Shown: positions 37,701-52,700 of the stretch, piece by piece
Numbering within the stretch: the stretch's first letter is position 1
Layout of the letters: the number at the start of each line of letters is the position of its first letter
From: Balanoglossus misakiensis
Lineage: Eukaryota > Hemichordata
NCBI GenBank assembly: GCA_040954595.2
Contig: CM082581.2
Location: forward strand, 11,098,001-11,162,000
Length of the DNA: 64,000 bases
Direction of reading: 5' to 3'
Made by a program: the position numbers and the translations under genes
Notes under the pieces: generated by a model
Told to the model about the DNA's origin: nothing
The model's database searches: none
Seen by the model: only the letters and a program-made list of their open reading frames with translations

Positions 37701-40700
37701 TGAATCAATCACAAAATGTTTTTTTAAATAAAATATTGACATTACATGGTTATGTTCCACGTTGCTGTATAATTTTCAGAGATCATGGAATACCTTCTGT
37801 AATTTTATACCACAGTACATGGTCAATATAGATCCATAGCATGTTGGTAAATGCTACCTCATTGTAATGCACAATTACCATACGACAATGTACATAAATG
37901 CTGAAATCATCCCCATGATAATTTTCTCCTAATTACTAACAAATTATTTCACTTTATACAGCAATTGTACATGGACAAGCACTGATTTGGGTTGGGGTTA
38001 GATTTTTTTCCAGCTTATTGCTACTCTGTCCCTTGAGTACATCACCATTTCCAGAGAGAAAATTAATTGATGTGTTTCTTCATGGATCCACTATTTCCCA
38101 GACATGTTTTTGTAACTCATGTTAAAAATCAGCGTTGTTCTTATACATCATTGAATTGGAAGATGCAGCCACTGTAGACAATTGCCAATCAATCTCAATT
38201 AGCTGTAACACCACACTTTGTGCTCTGAATCAAAACAATGGAATAACGGCAATTTAGAATTCCCCAATCATTCAATTAATTATACCACTTAGATATGAGC
38301 AAGTTTCTGTGGTGCAACTAAATTGCCTGTACAGATGCAATTTAATGAAGCTGATGAATGCCGACTCTACTCTCCCAGTTTTACAGCTTGACCCAATTTT
38401 ATTGATGGATAATGGAGTAAGCAGACACGCAATAAGTATGCTAATTTGCAAAATGTTTGCAGAATAGGAGAGTAATCGATGGAGTCATTGTGTGTGTACA
38501 TGTGATCTCATCATATCTTTTGTTAGCCCAGCCTGTCTTTCTGTCTGTCTGTCTAGAAGCTAGGATTTACAAAGGGAAGGTAGCATTTCTGAGAAATGTT
38601 GAATTTTTTTCTTGCCCCAAGGCTGCAATCTGCATAGTATTCATCACTTCTGCAAAATCCCGTAATACAGTTCTGTGCCACCGATATTGGTACACTATTG
38701 TGAAAGAGCGAGTTTGATACAGACAGTAGTGTATTGGTGTATAGGAGCGATGCACATCCAAATGATGTTGTTTCTTTGAGCAAAGACATGCTTCTGTTAC
38801 TAGTAAATAATAATGTCAAATTTGTGTATAAAATTAATAAAATGTCAATAAATTCTTCATATTTTGATGCTGCTTCTTTTGGTCAGAGCAAAGTTTTTAT
38901 CATTTGAATGATTGTCTTCTTTACAGGTGGTCAAAGAAAACAAAGACATTAAAAGAAAAAGTCAGGCCATTTTGATGCAAGCTGGATTTGATTTGAAACA
39001 GTTTGATATATTATTGGATGATGATGGTGAATTGGAAGACAAAGAACCTGGAGAAATGGCACAGCTGAAGAAATCTTTGGATGGTGAGTAAAAAAAAAAG
39101 TTTCTTATCAGTAAAACTTACTCCAATTAATTCACCTTTTTCACACTCAGATAAAATGTCTCATGCTTCAATAAACATGTATGTCATTGCCATAAAAAGG
39201 ACATTGAACTTGGACATCTACTGGGTCAAAAACCTTTCTGATTGACAGTTCCATACAAAGGAATTGCTTGACGTTCTTTCTAGCATTGTATAAATCAATC
39301 AAATTTTCAACTAGGCTTTTCTGTGTGTAAGACACACACATTTCAAAGTTCCTCGACTGATTGCGTGACAGTAATGAATTCATTTTCTTCATTATAACTC
39401 CAAGGTTACCTGTTTCATGATTAAACATTGCCACTTCATTTCACTAATACATGTTTTAAATGACAGTAAAATAGACTAAAGGCAAGCACTGAAAGATCAA
39501 TGCACACATAATATGACACATTGATTGCTTGCTATCTCTGATGAGATTCTAATTGTATGTACACTATCTGCCTTACCATTCTGTTGCTTTCTATGGCTTT
39601 TTATTTGCCTGTTTGACACAATGAATAAGACTAGAGACGGTGTGGTTTGCTCTTTGATAAATTTTCTGGCATGCTCTAATGATGAAAAATCATTACTTCA
39701 ATGTGCAACAGAACAAATGTAGAATCACGCATTGCAGGTCGCCTGAGATTTTGGCGGGAAAAACTCCATGACATCAGTATGGGGAACAAATAGTGTCCGT
39801 CAATAAAGGTAGATGCAATGAATGTCAATGGATCTTAAAGTGATAAAGTCAACACTATTACAGGTATATCTTGTAAATTAGCGCAGCTAAATCAATTTGG
39901 TTTTATCTTACTTCCTTGATCTGTTGATGTGTGTACATAATATCAATCACACCACCATCGTAAATATGGCCTGTGTCAAATAAAATAACTTGTAATTTGA
40001 CTTGGCACTTTGTCTGATGTAGTGTGTAGGGAATGATGACTTGCTAAGTGTTGTGTGATGACCTTCATTCATGCGCTGGCATGGTTCTGTGTGTCATCAG
40101 AGTTTGCACCTATCGTAAGTGTTGAACATTTCCAGGTACCTGGAACTTCGGGTTCAAAGGTCAAGTAGTAGCAGGTGACTCTGGCTGTCATGTGATGTCG
40201 CGTGTTTATGAGCTGAGCAATTGAAGTGAGAGTGTTCTACTTCCGTTTGTTGCGTCAACACATTTTATACATGGATGAATGTGCAAATCATTTTAATGCA
40301 GCGATAATATGTACATCATGTTCCTTGGAGTTACAATATATTAAAACAAATATATGGTTTTCTTGATATAAGACTATTCAAAAGATGAAATTGCCATGCC
40401 CACACTGAGCTACCAGACAACAAAGCATTATCATCCATAGGTTTCACTGATCACATTTCTCATTCATTAAAATTAAATGAACTACATGTATGTAACAATA
40501 ATAAAAGTCATAATTTATGGAAAAGCAAAGCAGAGATAGCAACTCAAATATTTTACGTCAGTCGGCAAAAACTCTGGATATTTCTGATTGTTTACACTAA
40601 AAGCTATTACAGTAAAACCTGTCAAAACCGGACTCTGGGGGGACTGAGAAATCTGTCCGGTTTGAACAGTGGTCCGGTTTGGAGGGGTGGGCGTGGTCAA

Positions 40701-43700
40701 AAGTTTTTCGATCCGGCCGTGTTTCACACATCGACCGTATACATACATACGCACGTACGACCACGGGCGTCATGGAACAATAAAGTGTATGGATAATTTA
40801 GCATAGGTCTAAACGAATACACAATAAATATTTTTCCTTTTTTTATGTGAACGAGAACTACACTCACGAACGGCCTAGCTACAGCTGGACTCGCAAAATA
40901 TGCGAGCGAACGCACTAGCGCCGCCGAACGCGCCGAACGCGGAAGTGATGGAGCAATCTACAACCGCACGCGCCCGGCCCAGCGCGCGCGGCAGACGATC
41001 GTACGGCTCCGTTGCTAGCCAGGACAGACGCGCTCGTATACATCGCTCTGATTGAATGTGCCTTCATAGCTTTGACCGTCCGAAAAAAATGACACGGGGG
41101 AAACGTTATGTTTGATTAGCCGACAACAGAGCTCATTACTGCGGTGACACTCCACTTGTCAAAAATATGCGACAAACGAGTCGAACAATAGAATGCGTTC
41201 ACGCCTTGCTTGAGTGACAGCTCCACGCCGTTGATTGCTTGTTAAATTGGTCAAAACAAAACTCAAAGACAAAAGACAGTGATTCATCATATCTTTAATG
41301 TAGCAAAAACAAAGAAACTTGAAAAGATGCCGTCTTCAAACAGTCGTTCCGTCCGGTTTTCGCTCGAAATCCCGTCCGGTTTCCACAGTAGACAGTGGCC
41401 GGTCTGCAGAGGTTTTTTAACACATGCCGTCTATGGGAGTGGGCAGGGACTGAAAAAATCGTTCGGTATGGACAGTGGTCCGGTTTTACCAGGGTCCGGT
41501 TTTGACAGGTTTTACTGTATTTGTAAATTATATTTAGGTCCAGGTATGACTCATCACTGAAAAGACCTTAATGCATTTCACGTTTTGTCACCTTATAATG
41601 GGAGTGCTGCTTAGCTTTGAGGACTCTGAGAACATATGTTGTAGCTTAGAAGAGTGTTTTGTAACAATGAAGCAATTAAGGCCTGGCACTCACTGTGAAG
41701 TCAGATGGGATGAGTCAAACACTAACACAATCACACTGTCATTCACAAGAAAACGAAAGGGTAGGCAGAGAAGGAGAGCATTTTCAGAAACTATCGACAA
41801 TATATCTGATGTTCCCAACTTTCTGTCATTTTTTTTCTGCGTTTGTGACTATTTTGCAAATAGGTTCTAAACACTTTGGCCAACCTAGAATTAGAAATGA
41901 AACATTGATATAAATCATTTACAAGAAGACGTGTCATAGTGAGGTTCTACACACAATAAATTATCTTGAGTGAAAGTTGAACTTTGAACGGGTGAGGAAG
42001 GACATCATCAATAATGGTGAAAAGTTAATTTGCTCATCAATACTGGCATACCACAATGACATTGTTTTATTTTTTCATTTATCTATTTATAAAAAAACAT
42101 CATATCAAAATGGAGAATTAAACTGGATTTAATTCAAACACATTTCATTTCATCTTGCCCACTGCTGCAGATTCAATGAAAGCTGATCTGTATTGTCATT
42201 CTGGGATTTTACAATTGTGCGAGCAGGGATTAATTTTTATGGAAAGGATATTAACAAGTGCATTAAAAGGACTAAATTCATAAATCCTGTGTTCTGATTC
42301 CAAGCGATAAGTGCAGAAATGGGAGTATATCTTTATCGCGAAATTACCATGACGATATGTGAAAAGCATGTAAATTGGTCATGATGAAGGCAGTTTTCAC
42401 CCAAAGCAAAAGCGTATGATAATTATCTGTCATAATAACTTAATATGATGTCACATGTCAGACAGGCTGACCAGATTTATGAATCCTCGTTTTAGATATT
42501 TAAATATTAAACATCACTTGCCAATGCAATGATATTAGTGAGTGCAATCAGTTGAGAATAGACTGTGCTAATTCTGCATAGAATGATTTCGTAAATTAAC
42601 CGTGAAGGGAATAAAAGTGGTGTTAACTGCCAGACTGAAATTATCAGCAATCTGCACTAAAATAATCTAATAGCTTCATATAATGGAACTTAGTCTTCCT
42701 ATTCTTTGTGATGTTAACTCAGCTAGTGGCTTTTCTCTATTATTGTAGCATTTGCAGTAAATGAGAACTTTTGGACAGGGTATAGTAAAAAAATCTGATC
42801 TGCTAGCATACTATAACACAGTGCAATGTCAATGCCGGCAGAGTGTTGCAAAAATGCCAGAGAAATGCTGGGATTGTGTGAAAACGCTGCTTTTGAAGAA
42901 TACTGGCATGTAGGCTAGGTTCTGTCATATCCATGCAGAAATTGTGATTTGTATGTGTGTATATGTACTCTACATTAAAAATAATCCCTTCAGGAGTAAC
43001 AGGAGTATATAATTGTAAAATATGATCACTGTCATGTACAGCTGTTTAGTGAGTGATCCACTTCCAGAGCACATGGGAATTGATACATTTTCCATTCACC
43101 TGTGATACAGTGCAGAAAGATAAGATGTAACATGTGTACTAGCTGTGTCAATGGAAGACATTGATGAGATGGAGAAAGTCATCTCTCGCACAAAGGCATT
43201 GACATCATCCACCATGCTTCACTGCATAATACAAAGCCCTTTCTTTCCGCTATCAGAAACTACAGGTTCAACATTTACTGTGTCAGTTCTCAATTTATCT
43301 AACCTGCCTTCTTGTCTGTCATGTGACACGCTGTTCAGAAAAGTGCAAAACTCAGTTGGAAACTAATCAGCTAGCTGCCATGTTTCCATGGCAATGGTTC
43401 ATGTTACATAGGTGAAAGAAGATACTATAAAATTGTTGATGAATCAAGAGATACATTTTGTAATTTACTGCTTTGAACTAAAAAGGGTTAATCAAATGCT
43501 AAATGTTAAATTAAAAAAAGCCCAGTTGTTGCTGAGCACAATTTTGTTTACAAAATTTCACAACAGAATGTGAATATTAGGTACAAATTAATGTTGTGTT
43601 GAAGAACCTATTGGTCCATCCCATGTTTCAATCAACTCACAAGTCACAGAGTTTCAACTAAGAAACCTTACAAGACTACATATTATCTGAGTGAAAATAA

Positions 43701-46700
43701 GTATGGAAATGCTACTGATACAGTTTTCCATGAACATGATTCTGGTGAGGCAAGAAACCTATATTGTTGCATATTTCTGTTGGGTTACTGAGATAATTTT
43801 CACAATGCGTTACTATATCGGTGTGTCTTTGTTTTAATATATTGTATTCATGGTTTTGGTACAGTATTCCCAAGTATACTGCTTCGATATGTGAATATCA
43901 TGTCCCACAAGGTCACTTCCTATGTTTCTTTATCAATTCTTGTTGATGAAGTCAGATCTGCTGTATAGTACGTCACTGTTTTTTAATTTCTGCAGAACTG
44001 AGAGACCAGCTGATACAGAGTGGCCAGGAGTTGAATAAAGTGTCCATGGAGAGAGATGAAGCCTTTGAAATGACAGAAACATGGCAGAACAAAGTTCGGC
44101 AGATGAATACACAGCTTGAGGCAGAGAAGAAGAACCATGCAATGACTAAAGATCTTCTAGAGGAACATGACAGAACTATCGAACAGTTTTCAAGAGGTAT
44201 CAGTATATTCTTCATGCTATTGTATCACTCGACCACACGGATGGTTGGTTACTCATGGACCAGATAGACACATTCTGACTCAGATACCTCACAAAAATAT
44301 ATTATAGCATATTAATAATAATAATGATAACCATAAGTTGTTATTATTAAAGCTGCAGGGTTAGTGAGACACATGGTGATATGAGAATAGGCAAGGTTTA
44401 TAGCAATAAAATTATTCAAAAATTCACTGTCCCGTTCGAAGAGTGACAAGCCACAAATTTTCCATCTTTGCAGTCAACACACTTGTGTACCAGGAGTTAG
44501 AAGCGCTGAAGGCCAAATATGAAGAAGAAAAACTACTACGAGAAGAAGCAGAGAAGTATGCTGCTCAGGTAATGACTTCACCAATAAACTGGTCATGATG
44601 GTTGATCAATCAATCCATCAGCAAAAGTTTGCCAACATACAAAACAAAGGTTCATGGATAAACAACACTGTACATTCTTGTTGATGTTGATGATGATTGT
44701 GATGATGATGATGATGATGATGATTGTGACGATGATGATGATGATGCATCCATGTCAGAGTTAAACATAAGTGTTTATCAGACCATGGGGAAACACAAAC
44801 TAACAAGCTCCTGCTATAAAAAAAAAGGTTCTGTCTCAAGTGACAACCACAGTCAACAGGAAATTCTACCTTCAGGGACAAAAAAAACAAGCAGGATTTT
44901 GGATTCCTGTGAAAGGTTCCAAGGAAATGAAGGGCTTTCACATGTAAACAGGATGCTATTCGACAGATTTAGTATCTCATTTAAAAATAATATATCCTAT
45001 CCTGTCGCAAAATTTATTGTAACATGATATTTTTCCTGACTTCTCTTTTAGCCAAGTTGGTTTGTCTAATACTGACACTTTTAATAGAATAAAGTCTTAG
45101 TGAAAAACAAACTAAATCTGTTTTTAAAAATTCAAATGAATATAACTTGGCTCAGCATGCTAAATTTTCACATGATTCTATACATTTTGTATCACAGAGG
45201 AGTTGAATGATCTTTATAATACTGTGTATGGTTGAATCAATGTTTCGCTCAGATTTCCAATCAAAACAGTTAAAGTAGATAATAGCGTTGTTGACTGTAA
45301 TCCAGGGTGAATAATGCTAAACCATGCTGATTCCTTATGAGCTGTCTCCTGCTTCCCTTGACTTTCCTCTCCCACTTTGTTCTTTCTTTTTTCCCTCCCT
45401 CCTTCCCCTACCTCATACTCACTATCATTCTCTTGTGTTTTTTTTACATCACTACTTTAACAGAGAGAGCAAGAGACTACAGCTATGAAACGACAGAGCT
45501 CCATTTTGTTGTTATCAGTTGAAAATGAGGACAAATTGAAAGAGGCCCTAGAAGATGTGGAGAGATTGACATCTGAACTGGAAAGTGCCAAACATGAAAG
45601 CAAAGTCAAGGTACTCTTGGATAAAATCAAGACTTGTGACATCCCTGCATTTCAACAAGCCATGTATTTGGAATAATGGTTCTTCAAATTACATAAAGAG
45701 AGAAAATGCCTATTTTTTGACAACAATATCTACTTTGGAAATTGAGCAGCACACTGTAGTTACATGATTATAGAAAAGCAGAACAAAGGTTATGAATAAC
45801 TTATTGAATATTAATAGGCAATGATTCCATCCCATGTAGTAATGTTGACACTGGGACGGATTAATCCAACAATGTTTTGTTGTTGTTGTTGTTATTGTTG
45901 TTGTTTCTTTACTAAGATTAAGGAACTAGAAGACCAGCTGGCAGAGTCGGTTGATGTACACAATGTGGAAAGTTTAGAAAATAAACTGGAGGTAGCAGCC
46001 AAGGAGAACGAATCCTTGGAAGAACAAGTCAAGAAATCAGAAGAGAAGATTAAAGAATATGAGGAGAAAGGTGAGAGATGATGAGAAGTTGATGAAGTCA
46101 TTTTGTTGGTTTGAGGGAGGGGGGAGCTAAAGTCCGGGAGATGAATTCTGAGAGGTGTGGATGTACACCTAGACTCATATGCTAAAACAGACAACTTTTC
46201 TTGGCCACGCAAGTAGGAATGGAAAAATCTCTAAAAATGTATACATTTTCAGATATACATTGTAAATGATTTACAGCGCAGTAATTGCATGCAATGAAAA
46301 AAATGGTAAAAAATTCAGTTTTTCTGTTTATTTTTCTGTAGGGATTAAAATTTCACAAAAATATCTGCCATCACAAATTGATAGTAGTTGACTTTTCCTT
46401 TGTTGTATATACTGCCTATTAGTTTGAAATATAGCATATAAAATATTAGCAATAATTGTGTTTTATGTCTGCCAAAGTTGAAAACGCTGTAATTACTGTG
46501 GTGCAGACATAATTACATAAATTTTTTATATTTCCGACCAAAGACATGAATTTTCCCTTTGTTTAGGCCTAGAAACTCCATTTCTGGGGTAACCACAGTT
46601 CAGACTTGATCCGTGTTAAGTTCTGTGTGAATTTATTTCCTTCTTTCATGCATGTAACATAAGGAGGACGAATTATTAAACCTGTACACACACACAGACA

Positions 46701-49700
46701 GACAGGTTTGCATAAATTTATGAATAATCCCCATCCTGCATGTGATTCCATTAGGAATGAGGGAATATAATGTGGGCCATTTTGCCAGTATTAATATCTG
46801 TTAGTATTGTGTCTGACTGAATGGAGTCATTGATGTGTAAGAGCAGCAAGCTGAACCCCACGTGTCCTAATGCATAGACACAACAAAGAAATGGGTAGGG
46901 ATCATCTCAAAAGTTTTCATTCAGAAAGAATTTTTATATATAAACCGTTTTATACAAAGTCACGTCATAAAACTGACCATTACTATTTTATGTGTTTGTT
47001 ATAAATAATTAAAGTTTTTTAGTTAGTGAGCGTTAAACTTTACAGCCCGTTTTCACTGTATTGATGAATTAGTGAGAAGAGGTGAAAATTGTACAAAATC
47101 AACACACAGTAAAGTAAAAAAGACCAGCATCTTTTAGAATCATTTGTTTGTTTCTGATTGGCCTTGATGTATAGTTTCATTGAGGATGGAGAAAAAGTAT
47201 TTTTTTTTATTTCTCTCATAACCAACCAACCAACCACACCAATTTATCATGTCTTTGAATGACTACTGAAGTTTAATATTATAACTATTGGCCCTATTTA
47301 TTAATATGTTGTCAATTTTAATATGGCAGTGAGTAACTGTGTAAAAGTATCATCTTGAGATGGTGTATTAGCTTTATGTAAACATATTTTTGCTATTTTA
47401 ATTTCATTTTTATTGTCTGTTGGAACAAAAGCGATCTTTACATTATCAAATCAGATTGTCTTTCACATATCTGATAAAGACAAGCAACATGTTGAGATTG
47501 CCCCTGCGTAAATCCCCAGAGAAGCAAAAAATAGCTTTCTGGGAAACAGCGTGAGTCATCATTGAAGGATGGGCTAATTTATACCAAAAAAACTGATTAA
47601 AAGCCCAAGCGATGAGTCACTCTCGATTGGCAGCCGAAATCGGCATTCAGTCGGGTGCGCCGCTCACTCACAAAGTCAACAATGAAGCAATAGTGACACA
47701 CATAGACAGAGGCTGGCAGACAAATCTATTGTGTTTTAACGCTCATCAGACCAAGAGGGTCAAATAGGGGTGCTATTGTATGGAAATAGCTTGTAATGAC
47801 AGAAAGTGATGGAAAACAACGGTCCCTGTGGTGGGAAGGCACTGCCCTCCAGGGTGCTATTCCCGGAATAAAAATGTGGAGAGTTACTGTTTGAATGGTG
47901 TCAGACAGTCATCTATACCGGTACATGCAAAATAGATTTGGCAATTGAGGGAGAAAAAAATAACAATTTGCCATTCAGACATGTGATCTGATGATGAAGT
48001 TCATGTGTTTGATGAGTCATTCTGAAGTCATATTGAAAAATTTGACTGAATATCATTCAAGTTTTACAAGTTCAGATTATTTGCTGCGGAACAAAGTTTG
48101 CAAAGTGTACTCAAAAGTTGTTGTATATATTTCCTTCAATCTGCTTAAAAATCAGTATGAGGGAAACTAAGTATGTCCTGGCTTTTTGAAGCATGATTAG
48201 TCAGTGTTGATTGTTAGATTTGATCAGTTAGATTCAACTTTGAAATGAACAAAAAACCGTATAATAAGATAAAATTTATACATTCCAAATCAGAGAGAGG
48301 GGAAGGCAGGGAGACAGAGTATAAGGAGAGTGTTTGTGTGTTCCACTTATAACACAGGAAGTGTAGCAATTACTGTAAATGATGAATTCAAACTTCTCAT
48401 CTAACGTTCTCAAAACATCAACCTGGAATGAAGTACATTTTCATCTTAAAGCCCCCTAGGCAAGACTCGACTAACAATAGGGTGAACCGGGCATTATTTT
48501 TGAGAGAAAAAAAGCAATTACCCATAATCCTCAGTGAGTATACATCTGAACAGATGTAGGCTCTTGTGCTATAACATATACATTATTTTTAATTAGTGAA
48601 GGAAAATAATTACCCAGTTCCTGTCATATTCCCACAATTCAGGGCATACACGGCGCATGCATATCTCTTGCCAGTTTTAATAGATTGCCATGCCAGTTGA
48701 CATTTCCGCATCTGGCCAGTTCCAGTTTTGTGAGAGTGCATTGAAAAATTAACTGGCGTGTGATGCCATAGGTGAAAAATGAAATCGGTAATTTGATTGA
48801 TGTTAAATCACAAAACGGAAACTTGAAATGATCATATTGGCAGAGATTTAAAGGTAGATTAAATATAATGTGAAATTTAGAATTTTTAATGAATTTATCA
48901 GAAAAAAATATGTGAAAAACTCAGACAAATACTATGCAGATGGCACGTTGATGAATATGTTAAAAGTTGGGAATTTTGATTTTCCAAACCAACAGACATG
49001 TTTCTGTGAACGATAAAACTTGTATAACTTCAGCTCATCTAACCTGTCGATATTGTCATTTATAAACCTAAAAGTCTACCGTAGGGATCGTATTTGTTAT
49101 TGTTCTTTTGGTTTCTAACAATGGTCAGCAGTCACCCATTGTTGTCTGCAACTCAGCTTCATTCTTTGTCGTCAGTCACTCTCTCTATACACAGAGAGCG
49201 GTCTATTGTTCTGCTGCAAGTGAAAAGCTCCCTCCGACAAACCTACAGAAGTGTCGTATTAATGAGATGTTAGTCAATTAGAGGTGTATTTCAATGACAT
49301 ATTTTTTGACATTTTTTGTCTGTGTCTGTCCAAAATTTAGCTTTGAATCTGCCAAAATTTACGGTGTGTTATTTTATATACTTCTTCTGCATGTTATTAC
49401 ACTTGCAGAAGTACATAAGTAATTTTTAGTTTAATAATGATATTGATAGTGCCACCAACATAAAGATTCAGTGAAAATGGTAGAAATAATCTTGGAAAAT
49501 GACTGTTTGGTTAATGTTTTCTACATTGATAAGTCAATATTTGGCAATCTCATCAGGCATGCAGGGGTGCGCGTGGTTATGGTGCGAAAAATTGAATGAA
49601 TTTATTTGTTTGGATTGCTAAGGGAAGATAGTTCCTCTGTAGACCTCTAAGTACATACCTCTACACTCTTGGCCATTGAACTCTTGTTTGCCAAATGTTG

Positions 49701-52700
49701 ACTTTCATGGTTGCCACAGTTACCACCGTTTCACTTTAATGTTTGCTCACCTTGAAAAAGCCAGCCAACCAAATAATACGGGGTTCATTTGAAATACCGC
49801 CTAATACCCAATCCTACACAATCAAGTTTATATTAAATTTGGCCTGTTTTACATATGTATAGAGCTTCATTTGCAGGTATTGATTTGAATTATTAATGGA
49901 GGAAGCTGGCCAATAGATTTCTAGGAATACACCTTCAGGAGTTTATCGATGAATGAAGTGTTGACTCTCTTCAATTGATGTAAGAGAAGAGCATTGGGAA
50001 GGTTCAATGTCCTTTAAGAAAATGAACCCGCCACGCGTCGATGCCTAGGCATGTTTTTGAACTTGAGGAAGCCGTCATGTGTGATGCGTTTCAAATTTTG
50101 AACTTGAGTATCAGTGATACAGACTTCCTTGCAAATTGTCGGCAGCTAATGGAGAGTGTTTCCACTTCATGAAAGATGAATTGTTGCTTTCACATTCTGT
50201 AAAGTGTTTTCGAGCATGCCTTGATGCATCTTGAAATGGCAGATTTGACAAGGTCAATGTCGTTAAGTTCACAAAGTACTCTTTGACACGGTTTGGAAAA
50301 AATGTTGGCAGAGTGGTTGTCTTGCAACGAAACCTCTAAAATCCAGTTTTCGGAATGTCAATACTTGCAGTGACTAGACGGCTTAGATGACATTGTTATT
50401 GTTGATGGTTTAAGACTTAAAATCGCTCGTTAAATATAATGAAGCTGCAATGTCCGTGTAATTAACTCTCATATTGGATAATTATACTGATATTGCTTCA
50501 CTGGTAATGTATGTTAAATGCTGGCATTTCTGATATTATTTTTAATGACTCATATGGATTTGAAATGTTAGATGGGACAAAGGGGACTATTTGAGAGCAT
50601 GTGACTGCATGTGGTTGTTGCGAGAATGTTGACTATATACCTGCCCTTACTTTTACCAGTGTTGTACGGAATATGACAAGACAAGTGTGAGAATGTGAGA
50701 TAAAAGGACACTTGAAACAATGAAAAGAGTCTTGAATGCGTACATGTTTTACTGACCAAACTGATACTTGCTCATCCAAGTCCAGCTAGGGAAACTTTCA
50801 TGTTGTTGTCAGTGATTAAGCCATTAACAGTAACTAAACTGGCTCCTCAACAAACTGAAAAAGTGTGAATGTATTGATTTCCCCCAAAGGAAACACTACG
50901 GGAAGTTTAACAGTAACCAGGCCAATACTTTGTCTTCAGACATTTATAATTGACAATATTTTAAAGACTACAAAATCTATACAGTTTATGTACAACAATT
51001 CAAAAAGACCAACTACAGAGAAGTATTACACAAAGTTCAATCTGATACCTGTGAGAAAAGTCAGCTATCAGAAAAAAATTGCTTTTTGCGTATTAGTAAA
51101 TTTGGGGGCATAACTTTAAGTTCATGGTCTTTCTGATTACCATGGCAATGGCCAATTTTAATTGGCTCTCTTTCTGTTAGTCTGGTGCAGTAATTTGATT
51201 TTCAAGCATGTTTAAGATGAAGCATACATGATCATTAGTTTTATAGCAGTTGGCCTGATTTGATGGTGATGTGAAATCTGATACAAAGAGGCTAGTCCGT
51301 TTAGCAAGTCTGATTATTCTGAAATGCTAATGCTTTTCAATTCTATTATATTATCTGGATCCTGAGTTGAAGTAATTTGTTTTTTTCCCATAGTGCATTT
51401 CAAGATGAGAATGGCAAACTGGAATTGACTAGATAAATTTCAACCGTGATTCATTCATTGTTTTCATAATTTCTGCATCATTCTTTTCCCATACCAAGAG
51501 AAAATATCACAGAAATGTATGGAATGTTCATTAGGAAAAATGAAAAATTGAATGCTTTTAACATCATGATAGTTAAAGAAAAAAAAAATGTTTTGATAGC
51601 TCCAGTTTGCACAATTTAGCTTCTGATGTGATGGGTTTATGAAATGTGACAATTACAGAAGACAGAATGACAATTTTAAGATAAACAATCATGCTATGGA
51701 AAGATTGGCTGTCAATATGCGTGTTTGTTGCAAAAAAAATTTACAATTATTTCGGATAAATAAATTGATGGGAGTGACTTAAGTTATTGGAAACAATGTT
51801 ATGCACTCACCATTATGTTTACAAGCAGACACCTCAAAACTAGGTTATACAAGATATGGGCTTGCAACTGATTGAAATTTGTAAGATTTTATTACATTGT
51901 TTGATGCCCCAGTTTGTAGACAGTCAGATTTGATTTGCATATTGCTATTGGTAGACAGTCAAATCCGGTTTTAATCCAAACGCAATATTTTTGTGACACC
52001 AGCAGGTGAATTATGGTTTGCATGATTCATTCTCAATCTGTATGACATCATTACAACGAAAGTTCAGACTCCGTGGAATACTGATTTTCTTTCCACAAAC
52101 AATTGCCTCATTTATATTCCATGCACGTAAAAAGCCTTGGCACTGTGCCAAGTCGGTGTATGATTTTCTGTAATAATTGAAGCTATACTCACTTTTACGG
52201 GCTTACCAGACATTTATCTCAATTTTGATTTTCGAATATTAAAGAAGTAGTGATACTTCCCACAAAATATATTCCAGCATGTATGTTAATAGATGGGCTA
52301 GCTTTTTCTCTAAGATTGCAATTTTTTTAAAACAGAAGTGGAAGTTGCTGTAATTTGTTGCAAAAAAACAAACAAACGTGTATTTTGAGTGCGTAATAGA
52401 GGTAGCTCTGTCTCCATTGATGGGAAAATCTCCCTCGTTGAACAATGATAGCCAACATTACAATAATTATAAAGTGTATGTGCAGAGAATGGCCAGGACA
52501 ATGCATGGCTAGTGAATATTTCATACTGTGAGATGTGCATATGGGAGTGTTCTATTAATATTTGTAATGAGCTGTACAACAAAGGAACGACTCTCTGTTT
52601 TCCCATCAGCCCCCAAATACAGCTGTGAATGGAAGTTTAAAATGAAATGAACAATTTAATATCATGGCTATTATAGACAAAATTTTGGCAGAGAAGCCTG

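Larger units (their letters stand above)
30654..38926 (+). other. SHTN1 intron 3 (8.3 kb)
   Basis: AT-rich intronic sequence with no recognisable extra exon. It holds a duplicated block (30849-31001 and 31196-31338), a strong hairpin (31352-31423), a short CA run (33101-33122) and a 10-bp-arm palindrome (37580-37600). I see nothing else that stands out. Confidence 0.7.

Noticed and set aside
40610-41517. Transposase gene inside the TA-target element
   Set aside because: The interior frames are under 100 codons with no catalytic-domain or DNA-binding resemblance; the element is non-autonomous.
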